Source of the DNA: Desulfolucanica intricata
GTDB taxonomy: Bacteria; Bacillota; Desulfotomaculia; Desulfotomaculales; Desulfofarciminaceae
Direction: 5' to 3'
Length of the DNA stretch: 64,000 nucleotides
Assembly (NCBI RefSeq): GCF_001592105.1
Contig: NZ_BCWE01000003.1
Location: 124,001 to 188,000 of the forward strand
This document shows, piece by piece, positions 17,779-25,394 of the stretch (positions are counted from its first letter, which is position 1; every line of letters starts with the position of its first letter). The translations under genes and the position numbers were made by a program. The notes under the pieces were generated by a model. That model ran no database searches. It was not told the origin of the DNA and saw only the letters and a program-made list of their open reading frames with translations.

Positions 17779-18096
17779 TTATACGCAGCCGGTCGGTTTC
17801 GGAAGACCAGCTAATTTACAAGCACCCTTAGCCGGGCCAGAGGGGAATAATTCATACATATGCTTCAAAGTAACACCGGTTTCCTTGCAAAGCTTACGTA
17901 CCATGGGAGCTACTTGGAACTGTGCATAGTAATCACGCAGGTAGTTAATAACTTTCCAGTGTTCATCAGTAATTTCTTCAACACCCTCATCTTTAGCAAA
18001 AGCTTTTGCCAATTCTTCGGTCCAGGCAGAGGGATCTAATAAGAAACCATCCTCGTCAAGCTCGTAGCTAACACCATTAATTTCGATTGATGCCAT
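17779..18096 (-). CDS. dsrC: DsrC sulfur-carrier protein
   Basis: Small cytoplasmic protein, 105 residues, that takes sulfur from DsrAB as a trisulfide between two C-terminal cysteines and hands electrons on through DsrMK. The diagnostic tail KGACKLAGLPKPTGCV is complete: the penultimate cysteine and the second cysteine 11 residues before it are both present, so this is a true DsrC, not a TusE. The ATG at 18096 follows GGAGGTG by 9 bp; the frame is open a little further upstream, but without a better start. About 130 bp separate it from dsrK, enough for its own promoter. Confidence 0.97.
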   Translation of the reverse strand: MASIEINGVSYELDEDGFLLDPSAWTEELAKAFAKDEGVEEITDEHWKVINYLRDYYAQFQVAPMVRKLCKETGVTLKHMYELFPSGPAKGACKLAGLPKPTGCV

Positions 18097-18229
18097 TAAT
18101 AAATACACCTCCGAGATTATTAAATAATACTTATTATATAATAGTACACATTATTATTATTCTACCCGTTTTCATAGAATCCTGCTCACAATTAACAATA
18201 ACTTATACTAATTTTATTATAATAATGTG

Positions 18230-19597
18230 CTACTTCCAAACCAAAGCTCTACCTACTAAATCAACCAGACCTTTAACCTCTACACCCAGTTCGTGCTCCT
18301 CAACCATCGGATATAGCTGAGCTTTACAAATAGAACAAGGCGCACACAGGATTTTAGCTCCGGTAGCACGAACCTGCTCAGCTTTCTTCGCAGAAAGAAG
18401 AATACGGCGCTGATACATTTCCGGATCATCAAACAATATAGCCGATCCTCCGCCGCAACAGAAGTTCTTTTGACGGTTCGGTGTCATCTCACGGAAATCG
18501 GTAACTACAGCATTCATAATAACACGCATGTTATCACATAAGCCGCAGGCCCGTACATAGTTGCAAGGATCATGCAATGTCACGGGATCAGAGTTCTTAG
18601 AAGGATTAAGTTTTAATTGATTAGTTTTAATTAACTCAGCTATCTCATCATGAATATGTGTTATCGGTATATTTACGGGACGGTCTGCCAGTGTAGGTAC
18701 ATACATCTTTGCAGCCCTCCAGCCATGACCGCACTCGCCCCATACAATTTTCTTAACACCCAACTCATGAGCTGCATTAAGTAATCTTGTTACATTATGA
18801 CGCTGAGTAAAATACTGGTCAAACAAAAGCCCGAAGTTTCCGGCTTCCGTTACGGCACTGGGTATTGTCCAGTTAGCACCGATGTATGTGAAAAACAAGC
18901 CGGCACCTATCAGTGTATAAGGATTTAACAAATAATCTGCCGATGACGGAATATATAATATATCCGAATCGGGCTTATCAACCGGGAATGAGAATTCCAC
19001 TCCGAATTCATCAGCGGCATCTTCAGCGAGAAATTCTAATGTATCAATAACAGCCGGTTTAGGCAAATTTGTATGGTTACCAACATTCTCCATAGCTGCA
19101 CCGACACCGGCATGAAGCTTAGGTACAATTCCCAACCAGTGTAGTATTTGACGACCTATAAAGGTAACTTCACACGTGTCAATACCAAACGGGCAAACAT
19201 AGGCACAGCGCCTGCACTGGCTGCATTGGTAGAAATATGAGTACCACTGCTCAATAATATCAAGATTTATGTCCTCTGCCCCTACCAATTTACCGAACCA
19301 GCGACCCTCAAGAGTAAAGTAACGCTTATAAATTTTCCTTATTAATTCAGCACGGTTTGTCGGTATATTATTAGGATCTTTGGTACCTAAATATGTGTGA
19401 CAGTTTTCCGCACACTGACCGCACTTAACACAAGATTCCATAGCCATTACAAAAGAACGGAATTTTTTACGGATATCATCTAAGTGCTTTAGGGCCACCT
19501 CAGGTTTTTTGTCATCAGGTACGGGGTTAATGTGAATCTTTGCCAGGTCTTTTTCATTAGCTCTTACCGGTTGAACCATTCCATTATATTCCGGCAC
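18230..19597 (-). CDS. dsrK: DsrK, HdrD-like iron-sulfur subunit of the DsrMK complex
   Basis: 455 residues. Two 4Fe-4S ferredoxin motifs, CVKCGQCAENC (about 56-66) and CSQCRRCAYVC (about 125-135), are followed by a heterodisulfide-reductase D-like domain. This carries DPCNYVRACGLC and the CCG signature FCCGGGSAILFDDPE (about 389-403), which bind the special catalytic 4Fe-4S centre. DsrK is the catalytic subunit thought to reduce the DsrC trisulfide on the cytoplasmic face of the membrane. Its start overlaps the dsrM stop by 14 bp. Confidence 0.96.
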   Translation of the reverse strand: MPEYNGMVQPVRANEKDLAKIHINPVPDDKKPEVALKHLDDIRKKFRSFVMAMESCVKCGQCAENCHTYLGTKDPNNIPTNRAELIRKIYKRYFTLEGRWFGKLVGAEDINLDIIEQWYSYFYQCSQCRRCAYVCPFGIDTCEVTFIGRQILHWLGIVPKLHAGVGAAMENVGNHTNLPKPAVIDTLEFLAEDAADEFGVEFSFPVDKPDSDILYIPSSADYLLNPYTLIGAGLFFTYIGANWTIPSAVTEAGNFGLLFDQYFTQRHNVTRLLNAAHELGVKKIVWGECGHGWRAAKMYVPTLADRPVNIPITHIHDEIAELIKTNQLKLNPSKNSDPVTLHDPCNYVRACGLCDNMRVIMNAVVTDFREMTPNRQKNFCCGGGSAILFDDPEMYQRRILLSAKKAEQVRATGAKILCAPCSICKAQLYPMVEEHELGVEVKGLVDLVGRALVWK

Positions 19598-20438
19598 TCT
19601 TTACACCTCCCCCATGCATATCCCGACCTTCGATTGAAGGAGAATACAATACTTGACTGGAAACTTCAGCAGGTGCATTTATACCGGGTAAACCCAACGG
19701 TGTCTCTTTATAAACTCGGTTCACAATGTTACGCTCTACAAACATACCAAGCACATGCATTAACTTACTGAACGGGAACACCATCAACAAAACCTGTACT
19801 AAGAAGAAGTGAATTGTAAAAAAGATATTATTATCGGGTATCGCAATCGGATTAAATGTTATAATACCGGCAATGATAGCTTTAGCTTCCTCATAGTGTA
19901 CGGCATACTCAGGTATGAGGCGCATAAAGTTACCGGCGGATACAATACCGATTAACAGCAGTAACTGAAGAATATCACTGGTTACGGTTACCTGTTTAAC
20001 CTTGGCAATAGCTAAACGTCTATATAATAAATAGAGTAAAGCAAAGAATATTATGATACCAAAAGTGGTTCCTAATAAATTGGATGCCGCTTCACTCATA
20101 GACTCGGACATACCTATATAAACGAATTGTTTACCAAGAAAATAAAAACCTACAATGTGGCCACCAAGAATATTTAACAGGGCAAAATGCATCAGCCATG
20201 CACCTGTCCATAAGCCTTTGTCAAATCTAAATAAACTTCTGAAGAGAAACGCTTCAGCTCCAATCAAACCAAGTACCTGACCGTTTGTCTGCGGCCAATG
20301 TGACGGTCCGATGTTATCAGAAAGAGTAATATTATGAACTATACGGGCCCGTCCCCAACGGCTCAAACGATACAATATTCCTACTGTAAAAACTACAATA
20401 GCAATATATGGCATGACTTGACCAACGAAGAAATTCAA
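19584..20438 (-). CDS. dsrM: DsrM, membrane cytochrome b subunit of DsrMK
   Basis: A 284-residue NarI-like integral membrane protein with five to six hydrophobic segments, containing histidines such as WLMHFALLNILGGHIVGFYF (about 79-98) and IHFFLVQVLLMVFPFSKLMH that likely hold heme b. It passes quinol electrons to DsrK. I chose TTG 20438 because AGGAGG lies 9 bp upstream; an earlier ATG would translate through the ribosome site. Only M and K are present here, as is usual in Gram-positive sulfate reducers; no dsrJ, dsrO or dsrP is seen. Confidence 0.95.
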   Translation of the reverse strand: MNFFVGQVMPYIAIVVFTVGILYRLSRWGRARIVHNITLSDNIGPSHWPQTNGQVLGLIGAEAFLFRSLFRFDKGLWTGAWLMHFALLNILGGHIVGFYFLGKQFVYIGMSESMSEAASNLLGTTFGIIIFFALLYLLYRRLAIAKVKQVTVTSDILQLLLLIGIVSAGNFMRLIPEYAVHYEEAKAIIAGIITFNPIAIPDNNIFFTIHFFLVQVLLMVFPFSKLMHVLGMFVERNIVNRVYKETPLGLPGINAPAEVSSQVLYSPSIEGRDMHGGGVKSAGI

Positions 20439-20451
20439 AAGCTTACACCTC

Positions 20452-20470
20452 CTTTGGGGAATTCCCAAAG
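20452..20470. promoter_or_regulatory. Palindrome overlapping the dsrM ribosome-binding region
   Basis: CTTTGGGGAATTCCCAAAG is a near-perfect palindrome. Its 3' arm on the dsrM transcript runs into the AGGAGG site, so a hairpin could mask the ribosome site, or the DNA could be an operator. Confidence 0.45.
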
Positions 20471-20605
20471 CCTTAATTATATTAATTCAAAATACATTTG
20501 ATATTTGTCTATGTTGTCTTTGTTTTATAATTCTGTTAATTTTATCTAAAATAATAACATCAATAAGTACATCTTTGGGTATATTACTTAACGATATTAA
20601 CAATG

Positions 20606-20642
20606 CCGGTTATAATGACACCACAAATGTCATTATAACCGG
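20606..20642. repeat. 15-bp perfect inverted repeat between ferredoxin and dsrM
   Basis: Arms CCGGTTATAATGACA and its exact complement flank a 7-base loop. Neither strand has a T-tract after it, so it is not a normal terminator. It may set relative levels of the ferredoxin and dsrMK mRNAs or bind a regulator. Confidence 0.75.
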
Positions 20643-20702
20643 GTTAAAATTCTTATGATACCCACTCTTTCTCAAATACAAAAACCTTTAATTATTGTTC
20701 AA

Positions 20703-20891
20703 TTACTGTTCTTCGATTGATGCAGCGCCTGACGGACAAACACTTACACAGGTTTCACAACCCATGCAATCGGTAGCTTCACCTGCTACAAAGGCTTTCC
20801 CATCTTCGAAACCTAAAATGTCAGCAGGACAGGATTCTGCGCACTCACCGCAGCCTTCACACTTGTCACGATCAATTGTTACTACAAACAT
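20703..20891 (-). CDS. Two-cluster 4Fe-4S ferredoxin next to dsrMK
   Basis: A 62-residue bacterial ferredoxin with two complete motifs: CEGCGECAESCP near 11-22 and CMGCETCVSVCP near 42-53. It should carry two 4Fe-4S clusters and act as a cytoplasmic electron carrier. It is placed 265 bp upstream of dsrM and transcribed in the same direction, so it may feed or accept electrons in sulfite reduction; that link is inference from position. A strong AGGAGG site precedes the ATG. The same small ferredoxin could also serve iorAB or other oxidoreductases. Confidence 0.93.
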   Translation of the reverse strand: MFVVTIDRDKCEGCGECAESCPADILGFEDGKAFVAGEATDCMGCETCVSVCPSGAASIEEQ

Positions 20892-21012
20892 TAAAATTCC
20901 TCCTCCCTCTTAGTTTAAATAGTTAATCTATGTAAAAGGTCGGCATCAAAGCACCGGAAAAAGCACTGCCTCACCTTTTCCTGACTTAGACTGCCCACCA
21001 GTACATACAATT

Positions 21013-21066
21013 AATTAAATAATATAAACCAATTAAATAATATAAACCAATTAAATAATATAAACG
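21013..21066. repeat. Three tandem copies of an 18-bp repeat
   Basis: The unit AATTAAATAATATAAACC occurs three times end to end; only the last base of the third copy differs. It lies about 120-175 bp upstream of the ferredoxin start. Confidence 0.9.
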
Positions 21067-21190
21067 TAAAGCAAATAAAATTAAGACTAGCTCTGACAAG
21101 GTACAAATCTACCTGTGGATAGTCTTTAATTAAAAGCAACCCGGGATCTATGGTTAATATTGATATCCAATAATCAATTGCTATTACCTT

Positions 21191-21220
21191 AATATTCGTT
21201 ATATTTGAGATTATTCCTCC
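21191..21220 (-). repeat. dsr-associated motif, copy 3
   Basis: On the minus strand it reads GGAGGAATAAT, a variable stretch, AAA, two bases, TAACGAAT. The fixed blocks and their spacing match the copies upstream of dsrA. It lies about 300 bp before the ferredoxin start and points the same way as that gene. Confidence 0.6.
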
Positions 21221-21550
21221 TGATTGAGACTACTTTTTTGTAAAATTATCGCTTCAAGTCATCACAAATGACAAGCTATAACAAATTTTTTAAATAAAAA
21301 TTACTCTGGTTGATTAGTCAGATAAATCTAAAAATATTTAGTAGCTTGTACTATTTTAACACGCCTGGGGGTCCGATTCAATATCTGAAATAATGCAATA
21401 TATACTACAAAATCCAAAACATTTTCTTATAAATATTTTTTTATAAAAATAAACTATATTATATATTTATGTTTTATGTCTGTATATATTCTTATTTTTA
21501 GCCCCGGCTGCTCTACATTTTTGCACCGGATTTTAAAATGTTTTTCACTG

Positions 21551-22030
21551 TTACTTGTGATACGGTTCACCCTTTATTATTTTAAATCCCCTATAAATCT
21601 GCTCCAGTAAAATCAACCTCATTAATTGATGGGGAAAAGTCATCGGGGAAAAGGATAATCTGAAATCTGCCATTCTTCGTACTTCATCTGATAATCCAAG
21701 GGACCCTCCTATGATAAATGCCAGGTTACTGTTTCCTTGGATTCCCAACTGCTCAAGTTTCTCTGCCAGCTCCTCCGAAGATAACATCTTTCCTTGTATA
21801 TCCAAGGCAATAACATACATCCCATCCTTTACGTGCTTTAAGATTCCCTCTCCTTCAACAACTTTCACCTGTTCTTCTTCCTTCTCGCTCAGATTCTCCG
21901 GCGCCTTCTTATCCGGTACTTCTATAATATTTAACTTGCAGTATCTGCTTAATCGTTTAATATATTCATCCATTACTTTAACCATAGACTTTTCTTTCAC
22001 TTTTCCTACACCTATAATCGTTATATTCAA
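21551..22030 (-). CDS. rlmH: 23S rRNA pseudouridine-1915 N3-methyltransferase
   Basis: A 159-residue SPOUT methyltransferase, the normal length for RlmH, which methylates pseudouridine 1915 in helix 69 of 23S rRNA using S-adenosylmethionine. The SAM-knot motifs FIIGGSLGLSDEVRR (about 105-119) and the C-terminal PHQLMRLILLEQIYRGFKIIKGEPYHK block are highly diagnostic. Start is a TTG at 22030 with AAGGAG 10 bp before it. It is separated from murA by about 200 bp with a terminator. Confidence 0.96.
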   Translation of the reverse strand: MNITIIGVGKVKEKSMVKVMDEYIKRLSRYCKLNIIEVPDKKAPENLSEKEEEQVKVVEGEGILKHVKDGMYVIALDIQGKMLSSEELAEKLEQLGIQGNSNLAFIIGGSLGLSDEVRRMADFRLSFSPMTFPHQLMRLILLEQIYRGFKIIKGEPYHK

Positions 22031-22171
22031 TTCATCACTGCTCCTTTACCGGATAGAAATACAATACCCTTACTGCCGGGCAAATCATTACTGATTTTGC
22101 AATTTTAACACACCCGTCACATCTATTGCAAAACAATTATTAATGAAAAAGCGCATTTATGCAATCAAGAA

Positions 22172-22198
22172 AGGACAGGAGTAAAAACTCCTGCCCAG
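22172..22198 (-). terminator. Terminator after murA
   Basis: A 9-bp stem (GGGCAGGAG/CTCCTGTCC on the minus strand, one wobble) with a 6-base loop, followed by a modest T-rich stretch, about 30 bp after the murA stop. Confidence 0.65.
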
Positions 22199-22227
22199 TA
22201 ATATCTTAATTTAATACTTTATAATAT

Positions 22228-23481
22228 TTAACTTACCCGAATATTTGCTCCCAAAGAGCTAAGTTTTTGCTCTATTTTTTGGTAGCCGCGGGCTATATAA
22301 AAAGCATTATTAATTTCAGTAACTCCTTCTGCTATTAAAGCGGCAATAATCAGGGCAGCCCCGGCCCGCAAATCAGAGGCCTTAACCTGTGTTCCATGTA
22401 AAGATGACACACCTTCTATCACAGCCATACGTCCCTCAACCTTAATATTAGCACCCATCCTCTTCAATTCATCAACAATTTGAAATCTGTTTTCAAAAAT
22501 ATTTTCTACCAGTACACTTGTCCCGGGTACAATAGTTAACAGAGCCATCATTTGTGATTGCATATCTGTCGGAAATCCCGGATACGGCATAGTTTTAATA
22601 TCTATCGGGCGTAGTTCCTGATTAACCTTAACTCTTAAAGTATCCCCTTCTTCTGTAACTTCAACATTAGCTTCCCTTAATTTAGCAATCAAAGGTTCAA
22701 TATGTTGAGATATTACTCCTTCCAATAATACATCGCCTCTGGTTGCAGCTGCCGCAACCATAAAGGTTCCTGCTTCAATCCGGTCAGGGATAACTGCATA
22801 CCTGCCGCCCTGATCCAGACTGTCCACACCTTCAATCTTAATCACATCAGTACCGGCACCCCTGACTTTTGCACCGAGACTGTTCAAAAAATTAGCCAAA
22901 TCAACTATCTCAGGCTCTTTGGCCACGTTTTCGATAACTGTCGAACCCTTAGCCAGGGAAGCTGCCATCATAATATTTTCAGTGGCACCAACACTGGGAA
23001 AATCAAGGTAAATGCGGGCACCTCGAAGTGATTTTGCCTGTCCCTTTACACAGCCTCTTTCGATCACAAGTTCAGCACCTAAACCGGCCAACCCTTTAAA
23101 GTGCAAGTCCATCGGGCGAATACCGATATTACATCCTCCTGGAAGTGCTATCTGAGCAATTCCGAATTTCGCCAAAAGAGGCCCCAGCAGTAGATTTGAC
23201 GCACGTAATTTTTTAACCTCACGATAAGAGGGCAAATTACTAATTTTCGACGGTGGTTTAATAGATAAACATTCCTCATCCAGCCAGCTAATTTCTCCGC
23301 CCATCTCCCTAATAATATCTATCATTACTCTCACGTCACTAATATCAGGAACATTTTCCAGGATAATCTTATCATTAGCCAGTAAAGCCGCACTTAATAT
23401 AGCCAGAGTTGCATTTTTTGCACCGCTTATTTTAACTCTTCCCCGGAGCCTTGTTCCCCCCGTAATTTGAATAGTTTTCAT
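22228..23481 (-). CDS. murA: UDP-N-acetylglucosamine 1-carboxyvinyltransferase
   Basis: Catalyses the first committed step of peptidoglycan synthesis, moving enolpyruvate from PEP to UDP-GlcNAc. 417 residues, typical. The catalytic cysteine lies in LPGGCNIGIRPMDLH (Cys 117), the residue modified by fosfomycin, so sensitivity is expected from sequence. KNATLAILSAALL near the N terminus is the substrate loop. Firmicutes often carry two MurA paralogues; which one this is cannot be told from one locus. Confidence 0.96.
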   Translation of the reverse strand: MKTIQITGGTRLRGRVKISGAKNATLAILSAALLANDKIILENVPDISDVRVMIDIIREMGGEISWLDEECLSIKPPSKISNLPSYREVKKLRASNLLLGPLLAKFGIAQIALPGGCNIGIRPMDLHFKGLAGLGAELVIERGCVKGQAKSLRGARIYLDFPSVGATENIMMAASLAKGSTVIENVAKEPEIVDLANFLNSLGAKVRGAGTDVIKIEGVDSLDQGGRYAVIPDRIEAGTFMVAAAATRGDVLLEGVISQHIEPLIAKLREANVEVTEEGDTLRVKVNQELRPIDIKTMPYPGFPTDMQSQMMALLTIVPGTSVLVENIFENRFQIVDELKRMGANIKVEGRMAVIEGVSSLHGTQVKASDLRAGAALIIAALIAEGVTEINNAFYIARGYQKIEQKLSSLGANIRVS

Positions 23482-23572
23482 TCTGCATCCCCAATCCCAA
23501 AGATCTGTTTATAATCCCTAAGGACTATTTTCTCACAAAGACATAAATCATGCAATTCCTACAATATTTTTT

Positions 23573-24487
23573 TTAGCTAAACTGACCAATATTTAATGAT
23601 AACCATTTAAGCCATTCCTGTTCAAAAGTCTGCATATTCATTCCGGCAGCATTTTGTATAGCGTAATCAATATTCTTCCCCCTGGAAAGTGTATTAATGA
23701 TTTCCAATACACAGGTTTCCCCATACTGATCCACCAGGAATTTCACTGCTGCAAAGGATTGTCTGTATGCAAGTGATTGATTAGGTAGATAATCAAAGTT
23801 CTTACCCAAATCATCAAAAGAATATAATTTTTGATTTAAATTGCCTGCCGGTTCAGTAAAACGAAATCCGGTCAGCTTAAATTCTTCATATTGTGCCAGT
23901 CCCTCAGTAAACCACCTTGGGTAGTTGCCCCGGGTTTTATAGTCTACGACAAAATGGGTATATTCATGTGCCATTGGCCCGGAATTTATAAAAATATCCT
24001 CCTGCCGCTCTTTGTCTTCTTCCTCAATCCAAACCTTTGGTGACAGCACTCGAATCACACCGGCCCAGTACACTCCCATCGCACTTTCATTGGCCGGCCA
24101 ACCAAAAAACTGATTTAACTTTTCCTTACTGGAATAAATAACGATTGGGATCTTTTTGGAAGTAGTAAAATCAAGGTCATTATTTACCGGGCTAAAAAAC
24201 TTTTCAGCAGTGTTTAAAACAAGCCGGGCATCAGCTTCATCAACAGCACCGGGATATTTAACTATAAAGTGAGAACTTTCCAGAGAAGCCAGATTTCTCG
24301 TATCAAGTAAGCTTAGTATTTTAACGACTTCCCGAAAAAAACTGTGCCCGTAAACCTTTATATTTTCCGGTAAACGTGTAAAAACTGTCAGCAGTAAGAA
24401 TGATAACGCAGCTATGATCTTTAATATTCTTCTTTTTTTAGATTTATGATATTCACTATGACCCTTTTCAAGATAAATTTCAGCCAT
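23573..24487 (-). CDS. Membrane-anchored gluzincin-type metalloprotease (peptidase MA-like)
   Basis: A 304-residue protein with one N-terminal membrane segment (about 22-40) and an external domain. The zinc motif HEYTH sits in GPMAHEYTHFVVDY (about 173-186), and a downstream glutamate in RWFTEGLAQYEEF provides the third ligand, placing it in the gluzincin/peptidase MA group. The substrate is unknown. I chose ATG 24487 because AGGTG lies 6 bp upstream; the GTG at 24496 is part of that ribosome site. It probably acts on cell-surface proteins. Confidence 0.8.
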   Translation of the reverse strand: MAEIYLEKGHSEYHKSKKRRILKIIAALSFLLLTVFTRLPENIKVYGHSFFREVVKILSLLDTRNLASLESSHFIVKYPGAVDEADARLVLNTAEKFFSPVNNDLDFTTSKKIPIVIYSSKEKLNQFFGWPANESAMGVYWAGVIRVLSPKVWIEEEDKERQEDIFINSGPMAHEYTHFVVDYKTRGNYPRWFTEGLAQYEEFKLTGFRFTEPAGNLNQKLYSFDDLGKNFDYLPNQSLAYRQSFAAVKFLVDQYGETCVLEIINTLSRGKNIDYAIQNAAGMNMQTFEQEWLKWLSLNIGQFS

Positions 24488-24600
24488 ATTTATCACCTAG
24501 CTAACTATTTAGTCATTAATATATTATAAAAGTTTAAAATAACGATTCCTAGAGGTAATTTGTGTACTATTAAACTGCAAATCGGGATTTTCCCAGAGTA

Positions 24601-24629
24601 AAATAAAAAAGCCGGTCATTTTACCGGCT
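24601..24629 (-). terminator. Terminator after the membrane TPR gene
   Basis: Stem AGCCGGT/ACCGGCT with a 6-base loop, then a T6-rich tail on the minus strand. It touches the stop codon of the gene. Confidence 0.9.
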
Positions 24630-25243
24630 TATTGTTGTGTCTGATCAATTTGATTTTTCCATTCTTTTACCAGTTCTTTAGTTTCCTGAACAAGGGTGCC
24701 TGTTTTAGCCAGCTCAATAAATTTTTCCAACTCCGCTATTCCGCCCTGATAGTCCTTTTTACCAAAACCAAGGATTAATCCATAATAGTAATGGGCCTGG
24801 GGATTATCCGGTTCCACACTTATAATGTTTTTTGCACGTTCTTCCGCCTGATCATATTTATCCTCTAAAAAGTATTTCTTAACCAGGATTAAACCAACCC
24901 TCGTATTTTCAGGATCCAATGCTATAACTTTCTCATAGGTTTCCAAAGCTTGTTCTTTTTTGTTATTCATTTCATAAGCATCAGCAAGTTTTTCCAGATT
25001 TTCGGTATCCTTGGGATTAGCCTTTACCTTTGTTTCGAGGTCCTTAATTAACCGGGCCGGATCCATCTGCTGTTGCTGCTGTCGGTCAGCTTCTGCCTGA
25101 GTATTTTTGCTGCTCTGAGGACCCAGGGCCCACATTACGGAAGATCCTACCAAACCTATAGAAAGAGCTATAATTATGAGCCAAAAAACTATTTTTATCT
25201 GCTTTTTTCTTTTGCTCCTAAATCCCATGAACAAATTGGACAT
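24629..25243 (-). CDS. Membrane-anchored TPR protein
   Basis: 204 residues: a basic N terminus, one membrane segment (about 17-40), a Gln-rich linker, then three to four TPR units (for example KLADAYEMNNKKEQALETYEKVIALDP and AHYYYGLILGFGKKDYQGGIAELEKFIEL). It probably holds a protein complex at the membrane; partners are unknown. AAAGGGG lies 7 bp before ATG. It sits between the metalloprotease and the M23 peptidase genes, all on one strand, suggesting envelope work. Confidence 0.8.
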   Translation of the reverse strand: MSNLFMGFRSKRKKQIKIVFWLIIIALSIGLVGSSVMWALGPQSSKNTQAEADRQQQQQMDPARLIKDLETKVKANPKDTENLEKLADAYEMNNKKEQALETYEKVIALDPENTRVGLILVKKYFLEDKYDQAEERAKNIISVEPDNPQAHYYYGLILGFGKKDYQGGIAELEKFIELAKTGTLVQETKELVKEWKNQIDQTQQ

Positions 25244-25344
25244 AATAAATCCCCTTTCTTAAACACTTCTAAACACCGTTTTTATTATACCATTTAAAAT
25301 AACCTTAACAAAATATTTTTTTGTTGGTAATTCTTTTTGCGAAT

Positions 25345-25374
25345 AAAAAGCCCTACGGGATTACCGCAGGGTCT
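25345..25374 (-). terminator. Terminator after the M23 peptidase gene
   Basis: An approximately 9-bp GC-rich stem (ACCCTGCGG/CCCGTAGGG, one wobble) with T5 after it on the minus strand, 21 bp after the stop. Confidence 0.85.
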
Positions 25375-25394
25375 TTGCTTGTTCCAAATAATCT

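Larger units (their letters stand above)
20892..21550. other. Long AT-rich region upstream of the ferredoxin
   Basis: About 660 bp without a credible gene. It holds a three-unit 18-bp tandem repeat (21013-21066) and the third copy of the dsr-associated motif (21191-21220). The rest is AT-rich, and I see no clear tRNA, terminator or ORF with a ribosome site. Confidence 0.7.
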
